Shown: in pieces, positions 1 through 8,156 of the stretch | Position numbering within the stretch: the stretch's first letter is position 1 | Layout: each line of letters starts with the position of its first letter | From: JACDCA01 sp963810305 | GTDB taxonomy: Bacteria; Acidobacteriota; Vicinamibacteria; Vicinamibacterales; 2-12-FULL-66-21 | DNA length: 64,000 nt | NCBI GenBank assembly: GCA_963810305.1 | Contig: CAWEMY010000018.1 | Span: 110,131-174,130 of the forward strand | Direction of reading: 5' to 3' | Notes under the pieces: generated by a model | Database searches by the model: none | Told to the model about the DNA's origin: nothing | Seen by the model: only the letters and a program-made list of their open reading frames with translations | Translations under genes and position numbers: made by a program

Positions 1-843
1 CACCACGCCGGTGCCGCCGACGACTCCCATGAAGACCTGCAGCAGCACCAGGCTCGGGTGGACTTCAGCATCCGCAAACGGCCCCGATCCACGAAGGGTG
101 TTAGCTATAGCGGCAGCTGCCCCGCCGAGGACGACGAGAGCTGTTGTCGGCTGGCCGTAGCGGACCGCCGCCGTAATCAGGAAGGGAAAGATGACGTACT
201 CGAGCGGATTGTGCCCGGCGGTCGGTCCGAAGAGCTCGCCGAAAACGACGTGCGTGGCGACGACCGAACCAATGAGAAGCAGCACCTGCGGCGCCCAGTG
301 GCGTACCCGCGCGGGAACATGCCAGCGGACACTCGTCAGGATGGCTGGCCCGACAATGATGGCGCCGATGGCGTCGCCGAGCCACCACGCCCACCATAAA
401 TCCGAGAAGCGGGTCCACGGCTGCACCTGTGCGGCGCACAGCGTCACTACGCCGATCGTGGCGCTGATTGCCGGAGTCAGCCCGGCGGCAACGAGAATGA
501 ACGCGACCGCGTCGCGTGTACGTCGCAGTGCGGGATCGAATCCGGCGATTCGCGACAGCAGCCAGGCGGCAGTGACGGCTTCGAGGGTGTTCCCCGTTGC
601 TACTGCGGCCGCCGTCCAGAGCGGCGCGTGCGTGCCGGCGTTCACGGCGAACGCCGCTATCCAGACCGCCGGCCAGAGCGATCTTCCCCATAGCAGCAGT
701 GCGGCCTGGGCGATGCCTGTCGCCGCCCACACGGTCGTCACCTGCTCGGCGACGAATGCCGCTTCGAACCCCAGGCGCGCTGCCGCGACGTAGGCAAGGA
801 ATACCGCGCCGCCAAGCGCGAGCTGCCGGCGAGTGGGGGCCAC
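1..843 (-). CDS. MASE1-domain membrane sensor protein (3' part off the left edge)
   Basis: An open frame of about 281 codons starts at GTG 843 and leaves the window without a stop. The N-terminus carries a hydrophobic segment, then WAATGIAQAALLLWG and WPAVWIAAFAVN, which match the MASE1 integral-membrane sensory domain. Several more membrane helices follow, including WWLGDAIGAIIVGPAIL. MASE1 is normally fused to a histidine kinase or GGDEF output domain; that part lies outside the window, so the output is unknown. The start lies two bases after the TAG of the acetamidase gene on the same strand, which suggests co-transcription. Family assignment is from motif recognition only. Confidence 0.75.
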   Translation of the reverse strand, partial: MAPTRRQLALGGAVFLAYVAAARLGFEAAFVAEQVTTVWAATGIAQAALLLWGRSLWPAVWIAAFAVNAGTHAPLWTAAAVATGNTLEAVTAAWLLSRIAGFDPALRRTRDAVAFILVAAGLTPAISATIGVVTLCAAQVQPWTRFSDLWWAWWLGDAIGAIIVGPAILTSVRWHVPARVRHWAPQVLLLIGSVVATHVVFGELFGPTAGHNPLEYVIFPFLITAAVRYGQPTTALVVLGGAAAAIANTLRGSGPFADAEVHPSLVLLQVFMGVVGGTGVV

Positions 844-845
844 CG

Positions 846-2112
846 CTATTTCTTGATCAGTTGAGCGATTGTCGTCTTCGGGACCTTGGCCGCGACGCTC
901 ACCTGTGTCCCGACCAGGTCGACGATGTCGTACTTCACGGCGAAACCGAGAATCATCGCCGCCTCATTGGCGGTGAGCTTGTGGTCGCGTTCGAGCCATC
1001 GCACCATCCCGCTGGTCGCCTGCTGCAGCGCCTGATCGAGGGAACCGCCGATGCCGATGCTGATCAGGAATTCCGCAGTTCTCGGCGAGTGGATGACCAA
1101 AGTTCTGGTCTTTGAGAACATCGACCGTGAACTCGATGTCCATGGAGGTCTCGAGCGCGTCTCCCGTCAGCTCGCCGTCCCCCTGCGCGGCGTGGCCGTC
1201 GCCCACGAACAAGAGCGCGCCCGGATGGGAGACCGGCAGGTACAGGGTCGTTCCTTCACGGATCTGGTTGTAGTCCATGTTGCCGCCGAAGCGTCCTGAG
1301 TCGGTGGTGCGAATCGACGAGGTGCCTTGCGGCGCCGTCGCGACGCAGCCAAGCATCGGCTGAAGCGGGACGGTGAATCCCTTCAAGGCCTCGGTCGGCT
1401 TTTCGAGATAGGCGATGTTCTTCGCCGCATCCAGCTTCCAGCGGCTCGGGAAATCCTGCGCCCACTTGATGTTGCCGAGGCTGCCGGGCTCCAGCGCGTT
1501 CCTCATGATGGTGTTGCCGCTGCCGGCCCAGTCGCGATTCGTCCGGACCTTCGTCAGCCGTACCACCAGCGTGTCATTGGGCAGCGCGCCTTCGACGTAG
1601 AAAGGGCCGGTCTGCGGGTTACCGCCCCCCGACCGAGGGGTGCCGGCCTTGTCACGGCCTCCGGCGTCGACGGCCCACGTGCGGACGGTGTCGCCGGGAT
1701 GGATGCGGAGCGCCGGCTTGATGCTGGACGAGAAGTACTGGTGAAACTCCTGCGGCTCGAAGTCATGTGTCCGCGGCGTTGCCGGGCGCGCCTGGACGCG
1801 TATCGCCGTCCACTTGATCACACGGTCCGGAAATACGACGTCCCCTTTCAGCTCACTTCCCTCCAGCGCACCCTTCACCTTGGAGTTCTGGAAGGTGAAC
1901 TCGATGGCGTTGCCTTTCACCGTTCCCTCGATGGCGCGGCCGCGCAGCGACCCGGTCAGTGCCTCGCCATTGACGGCGAGCACGAGTCGACCGACGTCGG
2001 GTCCGAACGGATTGTGCAGCGTGATCATCCACTCGCCGGCAACGCCCCCTTGCGCTGCCAGGGAGAGGCAAGCAACTGTGGCGAGAGTTGCGGCACAGAG
2101 GATGGACCTCAT
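846..2112 (-). CDS. Acetamidase/formamidase family protein, secreted, one frameshift
   Basis: This would be about 422 residues in the FmdA/AmdA family, which hydrolyses short amides to ammonia and the acid. Residues 1-19 form a signal peptide. A lipocalin-like region of about 90 residues precedes the family core, which includes TDSGRFGGNMDYNQIREGTTLYLPV and GDGHAAQGDGELTGDALETSMDIEFTVDV (in pieces). After VDVLKDQ near 1103 the homology continues one frame over (TLVIHSPRTAEFLISIG, then MILGFAVKYDIVDLVGTQVSV) to a TAG at 846-848. One extra A in the CAGAACTTTGG context explains the break. The short reading frame starting at 1121 is the C-terminus, not a separate gene. The MASE1 gene follows immediately. 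Confidence 0.85.
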
Positions 2113-2155
2113 GGCCGCGATGATATCTGAATGGAGCGAAACGCTGCTGCTGATG

Positions 2156-2262
2156 TCTAGCGAGGCTCCGCCTCAGACCGTCGAGGCTCCGCCTCGCTAG
2201 ACCGCATTACTCAATAACGCCGCGCTGACGCGCGGACGGCCTTGACCGAAACGTGACTCAAG
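2156..2262. repeat. Dispersed repeat family 1, copy A
   Basis: About 107 bp shared with 25891-25996 in the same orientation. It begins and ends its first half with CTAGCGAGGC and its reverse complement GCCTCGCTAG; inside are two GAGGC-N3-GCCTC hairpins. A perfect CCGCGC-TGAC-GCGCGG hairpin and TTGACCGAAA follow, ending at TGACTCAA. It lies between the cysteine-synthase-like gene and the acetamidase start, in non-coding DNA. Confidence 0.85.
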
Positions 2263-2309
2263 AACTCAGATTCGACTCGGCCGCCGAGCGTAGAACGCTG
2301 CTCTGACGT

Positions 2310-3245
2310 TTACACGAACAGGTCGCCGGCCAGATACTTCAGTCCGGTGTCTACCGCCACCGTGGCAACGCGATGGCCAGGCCCCAGCTCGCGTGCGAGC
2401 TGCAACGCGGCGACGACGTTGAGTCCGGTCGACACGCCTGCAAAAATACCCTCCTCTTTCGCCAGCCGACGCGCCATCGTCCGCGCCTCCTCTTCATCGA
2501 TCGCACGCGCCTCGTCGTAGTCGGCCCGAGTGAGATGCGGCGGCACGAAACCGGCAGCCGTCCCCTCGACGCGATGTGCGCCGGCACGACCGGTGGTCAG
2601 TACCGGAGACGTGGCGGGCTCGAGAGCAACGATCCGGGTGCGAGGGGCAGTGGCCTTGAGTGCACGAGAAACGCCGACGAGCATGCCGGCAGTGCCGACC
2701 GCCCCGCAGAACGCGTCCAGGGATCCGAGTTGCTCCAGGAGCTCGACGCCGATGTCGCGATAACCGTTCAATGCATCAGTGTTATTGAATTGATCGGTCC
2801 AGAACGTGCCCGGGTCCTGGTTCAGCGTCGCGATCCGCGCCTTGAAACGGTCGAACAACGCCGGCGTTACCTTGCCGCCATCGCTTGGCACGATCTCCAC
2901 CGCGGCGCCGAACGCCTCCATCGTCCGGATCTTCTCAATGGCGAACGCGTCGGACGAGAGCGGCACGAACGTATACCCTTTCACCGCGCAGACCATCGCG
3001 AGCGAAGAGCCAGTACTGCCGCCGGTGTACTCGACGACCCGCATACCGGGGCGCAACGCGCCTCGCGCCTCGGCACCCTCGATCATCGCGAGCGCCATAC
3101 GGTCCTTGTAAGAGCCGGTTGGATTGAAGTATTCGAGCTTCACGAACACGTCGGCGCTGCCAGGCAACGTCAGACGATTGAGTTTCACGACCGGCGTATG
3201 CCCAATCGTGTGGAGAACACCGTCAGCGACAGAGGAAGATGACAT
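2310..3245 (-). CDS. Cysteine synthase-like PLP-dependent enzyme
   Basis: A 311-residue fold-type II PLP enzyme of the cysteine synthase / cystathionine beta-synthase family. The PLP lysine is K47 in NPTGSYKDRM. The phosphate loop is the glycine-rich YTGGSTGSSLA (about 73-83), and the C-terminal GIFAGVSTGLNVVAAL is typical. The usual product would be cysteine, or a related beta-substituted amino acid, from an activated serine. Length matches the family. It is not closely enough recognised to call cysK, cysM or a siderophore-type sbnA homologue. It lies on the same strand as the acetamidase but is separated by repeat copy A, so it is probably a separate transcript. Confidence 0.85.
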   Translation of the reverse strand: MSSSSVADGVLHTIGHTPVVKLNRLTLPGSADVFVKLEYFNPTGSYKDRMALAMIEGAEARGALRPGMRVVEYTGGSTGSSLAMVCAVKGYTFVPLSSDAFAIEKIRTMEAFGAAVEIVPSDGGKVTPALFDRFKARIATLNQDPGTFWTDQFNNTDALNGYRDIGVELLEQLGSLDAFCGAVGTAGMLVGVSRALKATAPRTRIVALEPATSPVLTTGRAGAHRVEGTAAGFVPPHLTRADYDEARAIDEEEARTMARRLAKEEGIFAGVSTGLNVVAALQLARELGPGHRVATVAVDTGLKYLAGDLFV

Positions 3246-3254
3246 TTCGTTGCC

Positions 3255-4100
3255 TCAGACAATTACCGAACGAGCGCGGATCAGAGCGTCGGCGAACTCC
3301 TGGCGTCCTTCGACGTGCATCGCCTCGGCGGCTGCACCGGCCGGTAGCGCGTTGAAGAGAAGTCTCCACGCGGCGTCGTCCGGGAGTGACACGCGAGTTG
3401 TCGGACCTGCGGGCGCGCCGGCCTGGAGCGTCCAGCGTGCGCCGTCATGTGTCAAGGTCCATTGACCGCCTGCCCGTCCAGTGACCTCGAGCAGGACACT
3501 CTGGCCAGCAGTTCCGCGAACGTCACGGAAGGCGTGCGGAAGACCCCGGACCGCTATTTCGATGAGGGCCGCGAGATACCGTGGCTCTTCGAGAGAGGGG
3601 GCGTTCACGGCCAGCCGGATTTGTTGCTGGTGGTGCCAGAGCTCGGTGAATTCGCGACCGACGTCGAACCATCCTTCTGACACCTGCTCGCCGGCCCATG
3701 AGACGCCGAAGAGCGCCGGCGCTTCGAGTGGCAGATTCTCGAACCAGTCAGCGAGGTCGCGGCTCCCTTTTTCCAACAGGTCCGTGAGCATTCTCGGACT
3801 CAGCCGGCGTGACGCCTCGACCCACTGTGCGTTGATCGAGTTGATGAACTTTACGAAGTCGCTCTCCGAGTTGATGGGGCGCGGGGGCGGAGGCGGGGGC
3901 ATCGCATCCCGATGAAAAGACAGGCGACGGAACGTCACGTCGACGAGATGTGCGACGACGTCACGAACCACCCAGACGCCGGCAACCGTCGGCCGCTCCC
4001 AGTCGCCCGGCTCGAGGCTCCGCAGCAGTGTGACGAGCGCCGAGGACACAGGACGGAACAGAAATCGCGTATCGGTTGGCGGCAGCGGAGACAGCGGCAT
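3255..4100 (-). CDS. DinB-like / maleylpyruvate isomerase N-terminal domain protein
   Basis: A 281-residue protein from ATG 4100 (MPLSPLPPTDTR). The N-terminal four-helix region (LLRSLEPGDWERPTVAGVWVV, RDVVAHLVDV) matches the mycothiol-dependent maleylpyruvate isomerase / DinB metalloenzyme fold, which binds a divalent metal through histidines. H61-type (VVAHLVD) and H-rich WHHQQQ residues are candidates. The C-terminal half resembles an SCP2-like domain. The frame stays open for 35 more codons upstream, but these only translate the CACGT tandem repeat, so that start is rejected. It diverges from the MFS gene across the repeat array. Substrate unknown. Confidence 0.75.
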   Translation of the reverse strand: MPLSPLPPTDTRFLFRPVSSALVTLLRSLEPGDWERPTVAGVWVVRDVVAHLVDVTFRRLSFHRDAMPPPPPPRPINSESDFVKFINSINAQWVEASRRLSPRMLTDLLEKGSRDLADWFENLPLEAPALFGVSWAGEQVSEGWFDVGREFTELWHHQQQIRLAVNAPSLEEPRYLAALIEIAVRGLPHAFRDVRGTAGQSVLLEVTGRAGGQWTLTHDGARWTLQAGAPAGPTTRVSLPDDAAWRLLFNALPAGAAAEAMHVEGRQEFADALIRARSVIV

Positions 4101-4126
4101 TGAACCTATTCTGACAGAAGGACCGC

Positions 4127-4208
4127 GCACGTCTGCACGTCCGCACGTCCGCACGTGGCACGTCCGCACGTCCGCACGTGGCACGTCGCACATCGCACGT
4201 CGCACGTG
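4127..4208. repeat. Tandem array of 7-8 bp GCACGT units in a divergent intergenic region
   Basis: Eleven consecutive units begin with GCACGT (one is GCACAT). Lengths run 8,8,8,7,8,8,7,7,7,7,7. A higher-order unit of two GCACGTCC plus one GCACGTG is repeated twice in tandem. The array fills most of the 105 bp between the divergent genes at 4100 and 4206, and its last unit contains the upstream GTG start candidate of the MFS gene. CACGTG palindromes occur where 7-mers meet. Confidence 0.95.
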
Positions 4209-5519
4209 CTCCCGGTTGTGTTTTCATTGCCTGTGGAGTTCCCGCATGCGTTGCGCGCGCTTCGGTCGCGCAACTATCGATTGTTCGTCGGCGGCCAGCT
4301 CGTCTCGCTCATCGGTACCTGGATGCAGATGGTCGCGCAGGCCTGGCTGATTTATCGTCTTACCCACTCCGCCGTCTTGCTTGGTGTCGCCGGTTTCGCA
4401 TCCCAGATTCCGGTCTTTGTGCTGGCGCCGCTCGGTGGGGTGATCGCGGATCGAACCGATCGGCGGCGGGTGTTGATCGTGGCGCAGACCGCAATGATGC
4501 TGCTGGCACTGGCGCTCGCCGCGCTGACGCTCGGCGGCGTGATTCGCGTGTGGCAGATCTTCACGCTGGCGGCGCTGCTTGGCGTGGCGAATGCCTTCGA
4601 CATCCCCGCTCGGCAATCCTTCGTCGTTCAGATGGTGTCGCGGGAGGACCTGCCGAATGCGATTGCCCTCAACTCCTCGATGGTCAACGGCGCGCGACTC
4701 GTCGGCCCGGCTGTCGCCGGCCTCGTGGTCGGTGCCGTCGGCGAGGGATGGTGCTTCCTGATCAACGGCGTCAGCTACGCGGGGGTGATTGCAGCGCTGG
4801 CGCTGATGCGTGTCACGACAACAGGAGCGGCAACCCGTGCGACCGTCTCGGCGTGGGAGAGTGTCGTCGAAGGGTTCGCGTTCTCGTGGCAGACGCGTCC
4901 CGTGCGTGCGCTCCTGCTGCTGCTCGGCCTCGTCAGCCTGATGGGCATGCCGTATACCGTCTTGATGCCGATCTTCGCTGATCGGTTGCTCCAGGGCGGT
5001 CCTTATGCTTATGGAGTGCTGATGTCGTCGGCTGGACTCGGAGCGCTGGCCGGATCGGGGCTGTTGACGATGCGGCGTGATCTGCGCGGGCTGGGCCGGT
5101 GGATCGCGATCTCGGCGAGCGGCTTCGGCGCCTGCCTCGTTCTGTTCTCGCTGTCTCGGTCGCTCTGGCTCTCGGCGACGTTGCTGATACCGGCCGGCGG
5201 CTTCATGATGCTCGAGATGGCCGCCTCGAACACGCTGATCCAGGCGATGGTGCCGGATCGTCTCCGCGGCCGGGTCATGGCGGTGTACTCGATGATGTTC
5301 ATGGGCATGGCGCCTCTCGGCGCGCTGATGGCGGGCGCACTCGCAGTGCCGATTGGGGCCCCTGCCACGGTGGCGTTCGGCGGTACGGTGTGCGTGCTCG
5401 GCGGCCTGATTTTCGGGAGCAGGTTGCCGGCCCTGCGTGGACCGGCGCGTGACCTGATTGCGACGCAGCAAATGTCGGCCGGTGCGCCACCGGACGAAGC
5501 ACTCCGGGCGGAAAGCTGA
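4206..5519 (+). CDS. MFS exporter, EntS-like (DHA3-type)
   Basis: About 437 residues, 12 predicted membrane helices. The N-terminal RALRSRNYRLFVGGQLVSLIG and GTWMQMVAQAWLIYRLT are characteristic of the enterobactin-exporter-like MFS family; GGVIADRTDRRRVLI is the A-like loop 2-3 motif. The likely role is proton-driven efflux of a small molecule; substrate unknown. The start is uncertain: in-frame GTG codons lie at 4206, 4218 and 4233, none with a clear ribosome-binding site. An ATG at 4155 is in frame but would translate the repeat array. It is followed closely by the sigma factor gene (27 bp gap). Confidence 0.85.
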   Translation: MLPVVFSLPVEFPHALRALRSRNYRLFVGGQLVSLIGTWMQMVAQAWLIYRLTHSAVLLGVAGFASQIPVFVLAPLGGVIADRTDRRRVLIVAQTAMMLLALALAALTLGGVIRVWQIFTLAALLGVANAFDIPARQSFVVQMVSREDLPNAIALNSSMVNGARLVGPAVAGLVVGAVGEGWCFLINGVSYAGVIAALALMRVTTTGAATRATVSAWESVVEGFAFSWQTRPVRALLLLLGLVSLMGMPYTVLMPIFADRLLQGGPYAYGVLMSSAGLGALAGSGLLTMRRDLRGLGRWIAISASGFGACLVLFSLSRSLWLSATLLIPAGGFMMLEMAASNTLIQAMVPDRLRGRVMAVYSMMFMGMAPLGALMAGALAVPIGAPATVAFGGTVCVLGGLIFGSRLPALRGPARDLIATQQMSAGAPPDEALRAES

Positions 5520-5546
5520 ACGCGCCTTCAGGATACGATCTCCACA

Positions 5547-6449
5547 TTGCAGGAACCGACCGACCTCGGCCTGACGGCCTCCATCGTCGACGACCTGTTT
5601 CGAAGAGCGGACGCCGCAAAGTGGGCGCTCACACGCGACGAGTTCGCGGCGGTGCTGAACGCCAGCGTACGGCGTGCATTCCCCAGCGGAACGCGGTCGA
5701 GGGGCGAGGTGGACCAGCACTTCGCCGGCGTCCATCTTGCGGATCTTGCGCTGGCAAACGCGTGCGCCCTGGGACGAGATGTAGCGTGGGACCACTTCGT
5801 CCTGGAGCATCGGCCGGTACTGTACCGTTCCGCCGATGCGCTGGATCCGTCCGGCACCGCTCGTGAGCTCGCCGACTCCCTGTACGCCGATCTCTACGGC
5901 ATGGCTGGAGGAAGCGACAACCGCCGATCGCTCTTTCGTTATTTCCACGGCCGAAGCAGCCTCGCGACGTGGCTTCGCGCAGTACTGTCGCAGCGGTATG
6001 TCGACACGTTGCGATCGCGCCGTCGAACCGAGCCGCTGCCCGACGAAGAGGTCGCCGGCACTACGGATGCATCGGTTGGTGATCCGGATCGGGCCCGGCT
6101 CATGCCTCTGGTGGACGAGGCGTTGAGGACCGCTATCGATGCCCTTGCCGCGAAGGATCGGCTCCGGCTGCGCAGCTACTATGTGACTCAGCTCACGCTC
6201 GCACAGATCGGCCGAGTTACAGGTGAGCACGAGGCAACAGTTTCTCGTCATCTCTCGCGCACGCGGCGAGCTCTTCGGCAGCACGCCGAGCAGCACCTCC
6301 GCGACTCGGCGCAGTTGAGCGGCGCGCAGATTGCGCGCGCGTTCGAGCTCGCACTCGAGGATCCAGGAGCTCTGGATCTGAAGCAGGTGTTCGAGATGTC
6401 AGCCGATCGCAAGGAACCGGCGCAAGATCGTTCCAATGAAGAGCGATGA
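5547..6449 (+). CDS. ECF-like sigma-70 family RNA polymerase sigma factor
   Basis: 300 residues from a TTG start (LQEPTDLGLTASIVDDLFRRA). A region-2-like segment contains SLFRYFHGRSSLATWLRAVL and RYVDTLRSRRR. A region-4-like helix-turn-helix contains AKDRLRLRSYYVTQLTLAQIG, then VTGEHEATVSRHLSRTRRALR. It should direct RNA polymerase to a small regulon, with the anti-sigma factor next door. The stop overlaps the next start (ATGA, 6446-6449), so the two proteins are probably translationally coupled. It is longer than a minimal ECF factor (about 190), with extra N- and C-terminal segments. Confidence 0.85.
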   Translation: MQEPTDLGLTASIVDDLFRRADAAKWALTRDEFAAVLNASVRRAFPSGTRSRGEVDQHFAGVHLADLALANACALGRDVAWDHFVLEHRPVLYRSADALDPSGTARELADSLYADLYGMAGGSDNRRSLFRYFHGRSSLATWLRAVLSQRYVDTLRSRRRTEPLPDEEVAGTTDASVGDPDRARLMPLVDEALRTAIDALAAKDRLRLRSYYVTQLTLAQIGRVTGEHEATVSRHLSRTRRALRQHAEQHLRDSAQLSGAQIARAFELALEDPGALDLKQVFEMSADRKEPAQDRSNEER

Positions 6450-7465
6450 ATAAGGACGAGTCCATAGATCCTCTGCTCAGGCGTACGGCGCATAGACGCG
6501 CAGGCGCCCCTCCGCAAGGCGACTGCCTCGATGCGGAAACGCTCGCCGCGTGGACGGACGGTTCGCTCACGGCAGTCCAACGCTCCGCAGCCGAAACACA
6601 CGCCGCGGACTGCGACCGGTGTCTCTCGGTGCTCGCAGCCATTGCCCGGACGAACCCGCCACCATCTGCGACTCAACGTCCCGCGTGGCTGTCCTTTCGA
6701 TGGCTGGTGCCTCTGACGACAGCCGCCGTAGCGATTACCGCGTGGATCCTGATACAGGAACCCTCTCGTCCTTCCCCACCGCCGGCCGCAACAGCAGCGG
6801 CACCCGCGGTGAAGCCGGCGGAACCGACCGTTGCACGCGAGCGTGACGTCAACGAGCAGGCTCGCGTGGACGCTCCTCAGGAGAAGGCTGGGCGGGCGGC
6901 GCCGTCACGCTCGAAGGATCAGGTTCAGTCGCGACGGCCCGCGCAGTCAGCGGACGCGAAACAACGCGTAGAGTCGGGCGCGGTTGCCGAGCAGGTGCGG
7001 GTGCTGGCGCCTCCCGCACCCGCAACTCCACCTCCTCCCGCCGCGGCGCCGCGTCCGGCGGCAAAGGAGGAACGCGTTGATTTTCTCGCTCGAGCGGCGG
7101 CGCAGGTCGCGGGCGTCGTCGTCCAGTCGCCGGATTCAGCCATCCGCTGGCGTTTGATCCGCCAGCAGGTCGAGCGCTCCACTGACGGTGGCCTCACCTG
7201 GAAGGCGCAGCCGACTGGGACCGCCGTCGATCTCCTTGCCGCTTCTTCACCCGCGCCTTCTGTCTGCTGGATCGTCGGCCGAACCGGCGTGGTTCTGCTC
7301 TCAACCGATGGCCAATCGTGGCGACGGCTATCCTCCCCGGACGTGACGGCAGATCTCGTCGCCGTGACTGCTCGCGACGCCGTCGCAGCCACTGTCATGA
7401 CCGCGGATGGCCGCCGCTACACAACCATCGACGCCGGTGGCACCTGGACGCTTGACCCTCGGTAG
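6446..7465 (+). CDS. Anti-sigma factor: zinc finger + TM + C-terminal Ycf48/BNR-like domain
   Basis: 339 residues. The cytoplasmic N-terminus has a zinc-binding anti-sigma motif: C27 with H52-x3-C56-x2-C59. A single membrane helix follows at about 85-102 (WLVPLTTAAVAITAWIL). Then comes a Pro/Ala-rich linker (about 103-205) and a C-terminal domain with BNR/Ycf48-type strands (STDGGLTWK, WIVGRTGVVLLSTDGQSWRRL, TTIDAGGTWTL). It should sequester the sigma factor encoded immediately upstream and release it on a periplasmic signal. The propeller-like periplasmic domain is an unusual output-side fusion. The start is fixed by the 4-bp ATGA overlap. Confidence 0.8.
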   Translation: MNKDESIDPLLRRTAHRRAGAPPQGDCLDAETLAAWTDGSLTAVQRSAAETHAADCDRCLSVLAAIARTNPPPSATQRPAWLSFRWLVPLTTAAVAITAWILIQEPSRPSPPPAATAAAPAVKPAEPTVARERDVNEQARVDAPQEKAGRAAPSRSKDQVQSRRPAQSADAKQRVESGAVAEQVRVLAPPAPATPPPPAAAPRPAAKEERVDFLARAAAQVAGVVVQSPDSAIRWRLIRQQVERSTDGGLTWKAQPTGTAVDLLAASSPAPSVCWIVGRTGVVLLSTDGQSWRRLSSPDVTADLVAVTARDAVAATVMTADGRRYTTIDAGGTWTLDPR

Positions 7466-7507
7466 GTTCGCGGACACAATCGCCTTCCCCGAAAAATTGA
7501 GGTGTCT

Positions 7508-8086
7508 ATGAAAATTCGCATCCCGCTGGTGCTTTGCGGCGTTGCATTGGTTTCGGTTGTCGCGTACCCGGCAGCCCGGCAGCCGCCGGCCGTCCAGTAT
7601 CGAGTGCTCGCGACGAACAAGACATCGACGATGCAGAAAGAAATGCAGGAGGCGGCGGCGGCAGGCTTCCGGTTCGGAGACGTGATGGGTGGCGACACCG
7701 CGTTCGGCGGGTCGGAAGTCGTCGTCATCATGCATCGCAATGATTCACCGGGTCGATTCGACTATCGCCTTCTCGCGACCAGCAAGACGTCGACGATGCA
7801 GAAAGAGCTGCAGGAGGCCGGCGACGCTGGATTCGAGTACCGCGGCCAAACCGTCTTCAAGAGCACCTTCGGCGGCGAGGAAGTGGTCGCGATACTCGAG
7901 CGGGCAGTTGAAGCGGCAAATGCTACGAAGTATGAATATCGGCTGGTGGCGACGAACAAGACCTCCACCATGCAGAAGGAGCTGGCGGCAGCCGGCGACC
8001 AGGGATTCGAGTTTGTCGGGATCACCGTTGGCAAGACGGTGGTCGGAGGTCAGGAGGTCGTCGCGATCATGAGGCGAAAGCTCTAA
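7508..8086 (+). CDS. Secreted protein with three tandem ~47-residue repeats, unknown function
   Basis: 193 residues from ATG 7508, with a GAGG ribosome-binding site a few bases upstream. Residues 1-25 are a signal peptide. The mature part is three copies of a repeat beginning YR(V/L)(L/V)AT(N/S)KTSTMQKE, then an alanine-rich helix, AGF(R/E)(F/Y), a strand, and (F/V)GG(S/E/Q)EVV(V/A)I(M/L). Each copy looks like one small alpha/beta domain, resembling the DUF4177 type. No catalytic residues are evident. The DNA repeats are also similar, so the duplications may be recent or under strong constraint. Same strand as the sigma/anti-sigma pair 42 bp upstream, so it could be part of that regulon. Confidence 0.75.
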   Translation: MKIRIPLVLCGVALVSVVAYPAARQPPAVQYRVLATNKTSTMQKEMQEAAAAGFRFGDVMGGDTAFGGSEVVVIMHRNDSPGRFDYRLLATSKTSTMQKELQEAGDAGFEYRGQTVFKSTFGGEEVVAILERAVEAANATKYEYRLVATNKTSTMQKELAAAGDQGFEFVGITVGKTVVGGQEVVAIMRRKL

Positions 8087-8156
8087 TGCAAGAAACTGCC
8101 GCGACTCCGTTCTAGAGGAAAGGCGGGCGAATCCGCCATTCCAAGGAGTCAGATCG

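Noticed and set aside
4101..4205. N-terminal extension of the DinB-like protein, and of the MFS protein, through the CACGT array
   Set aside because: The extra residues merely translate the repeat; family N-termini begin at 4100 and after 4206.
4224..6296. 690-codon open frame on the minus strand opposite the MFS and sigma genes
   Set aside because: Arg/His/Gln-rich translation without any domain; a shadow produced by high-GC codon use on the plus strand.
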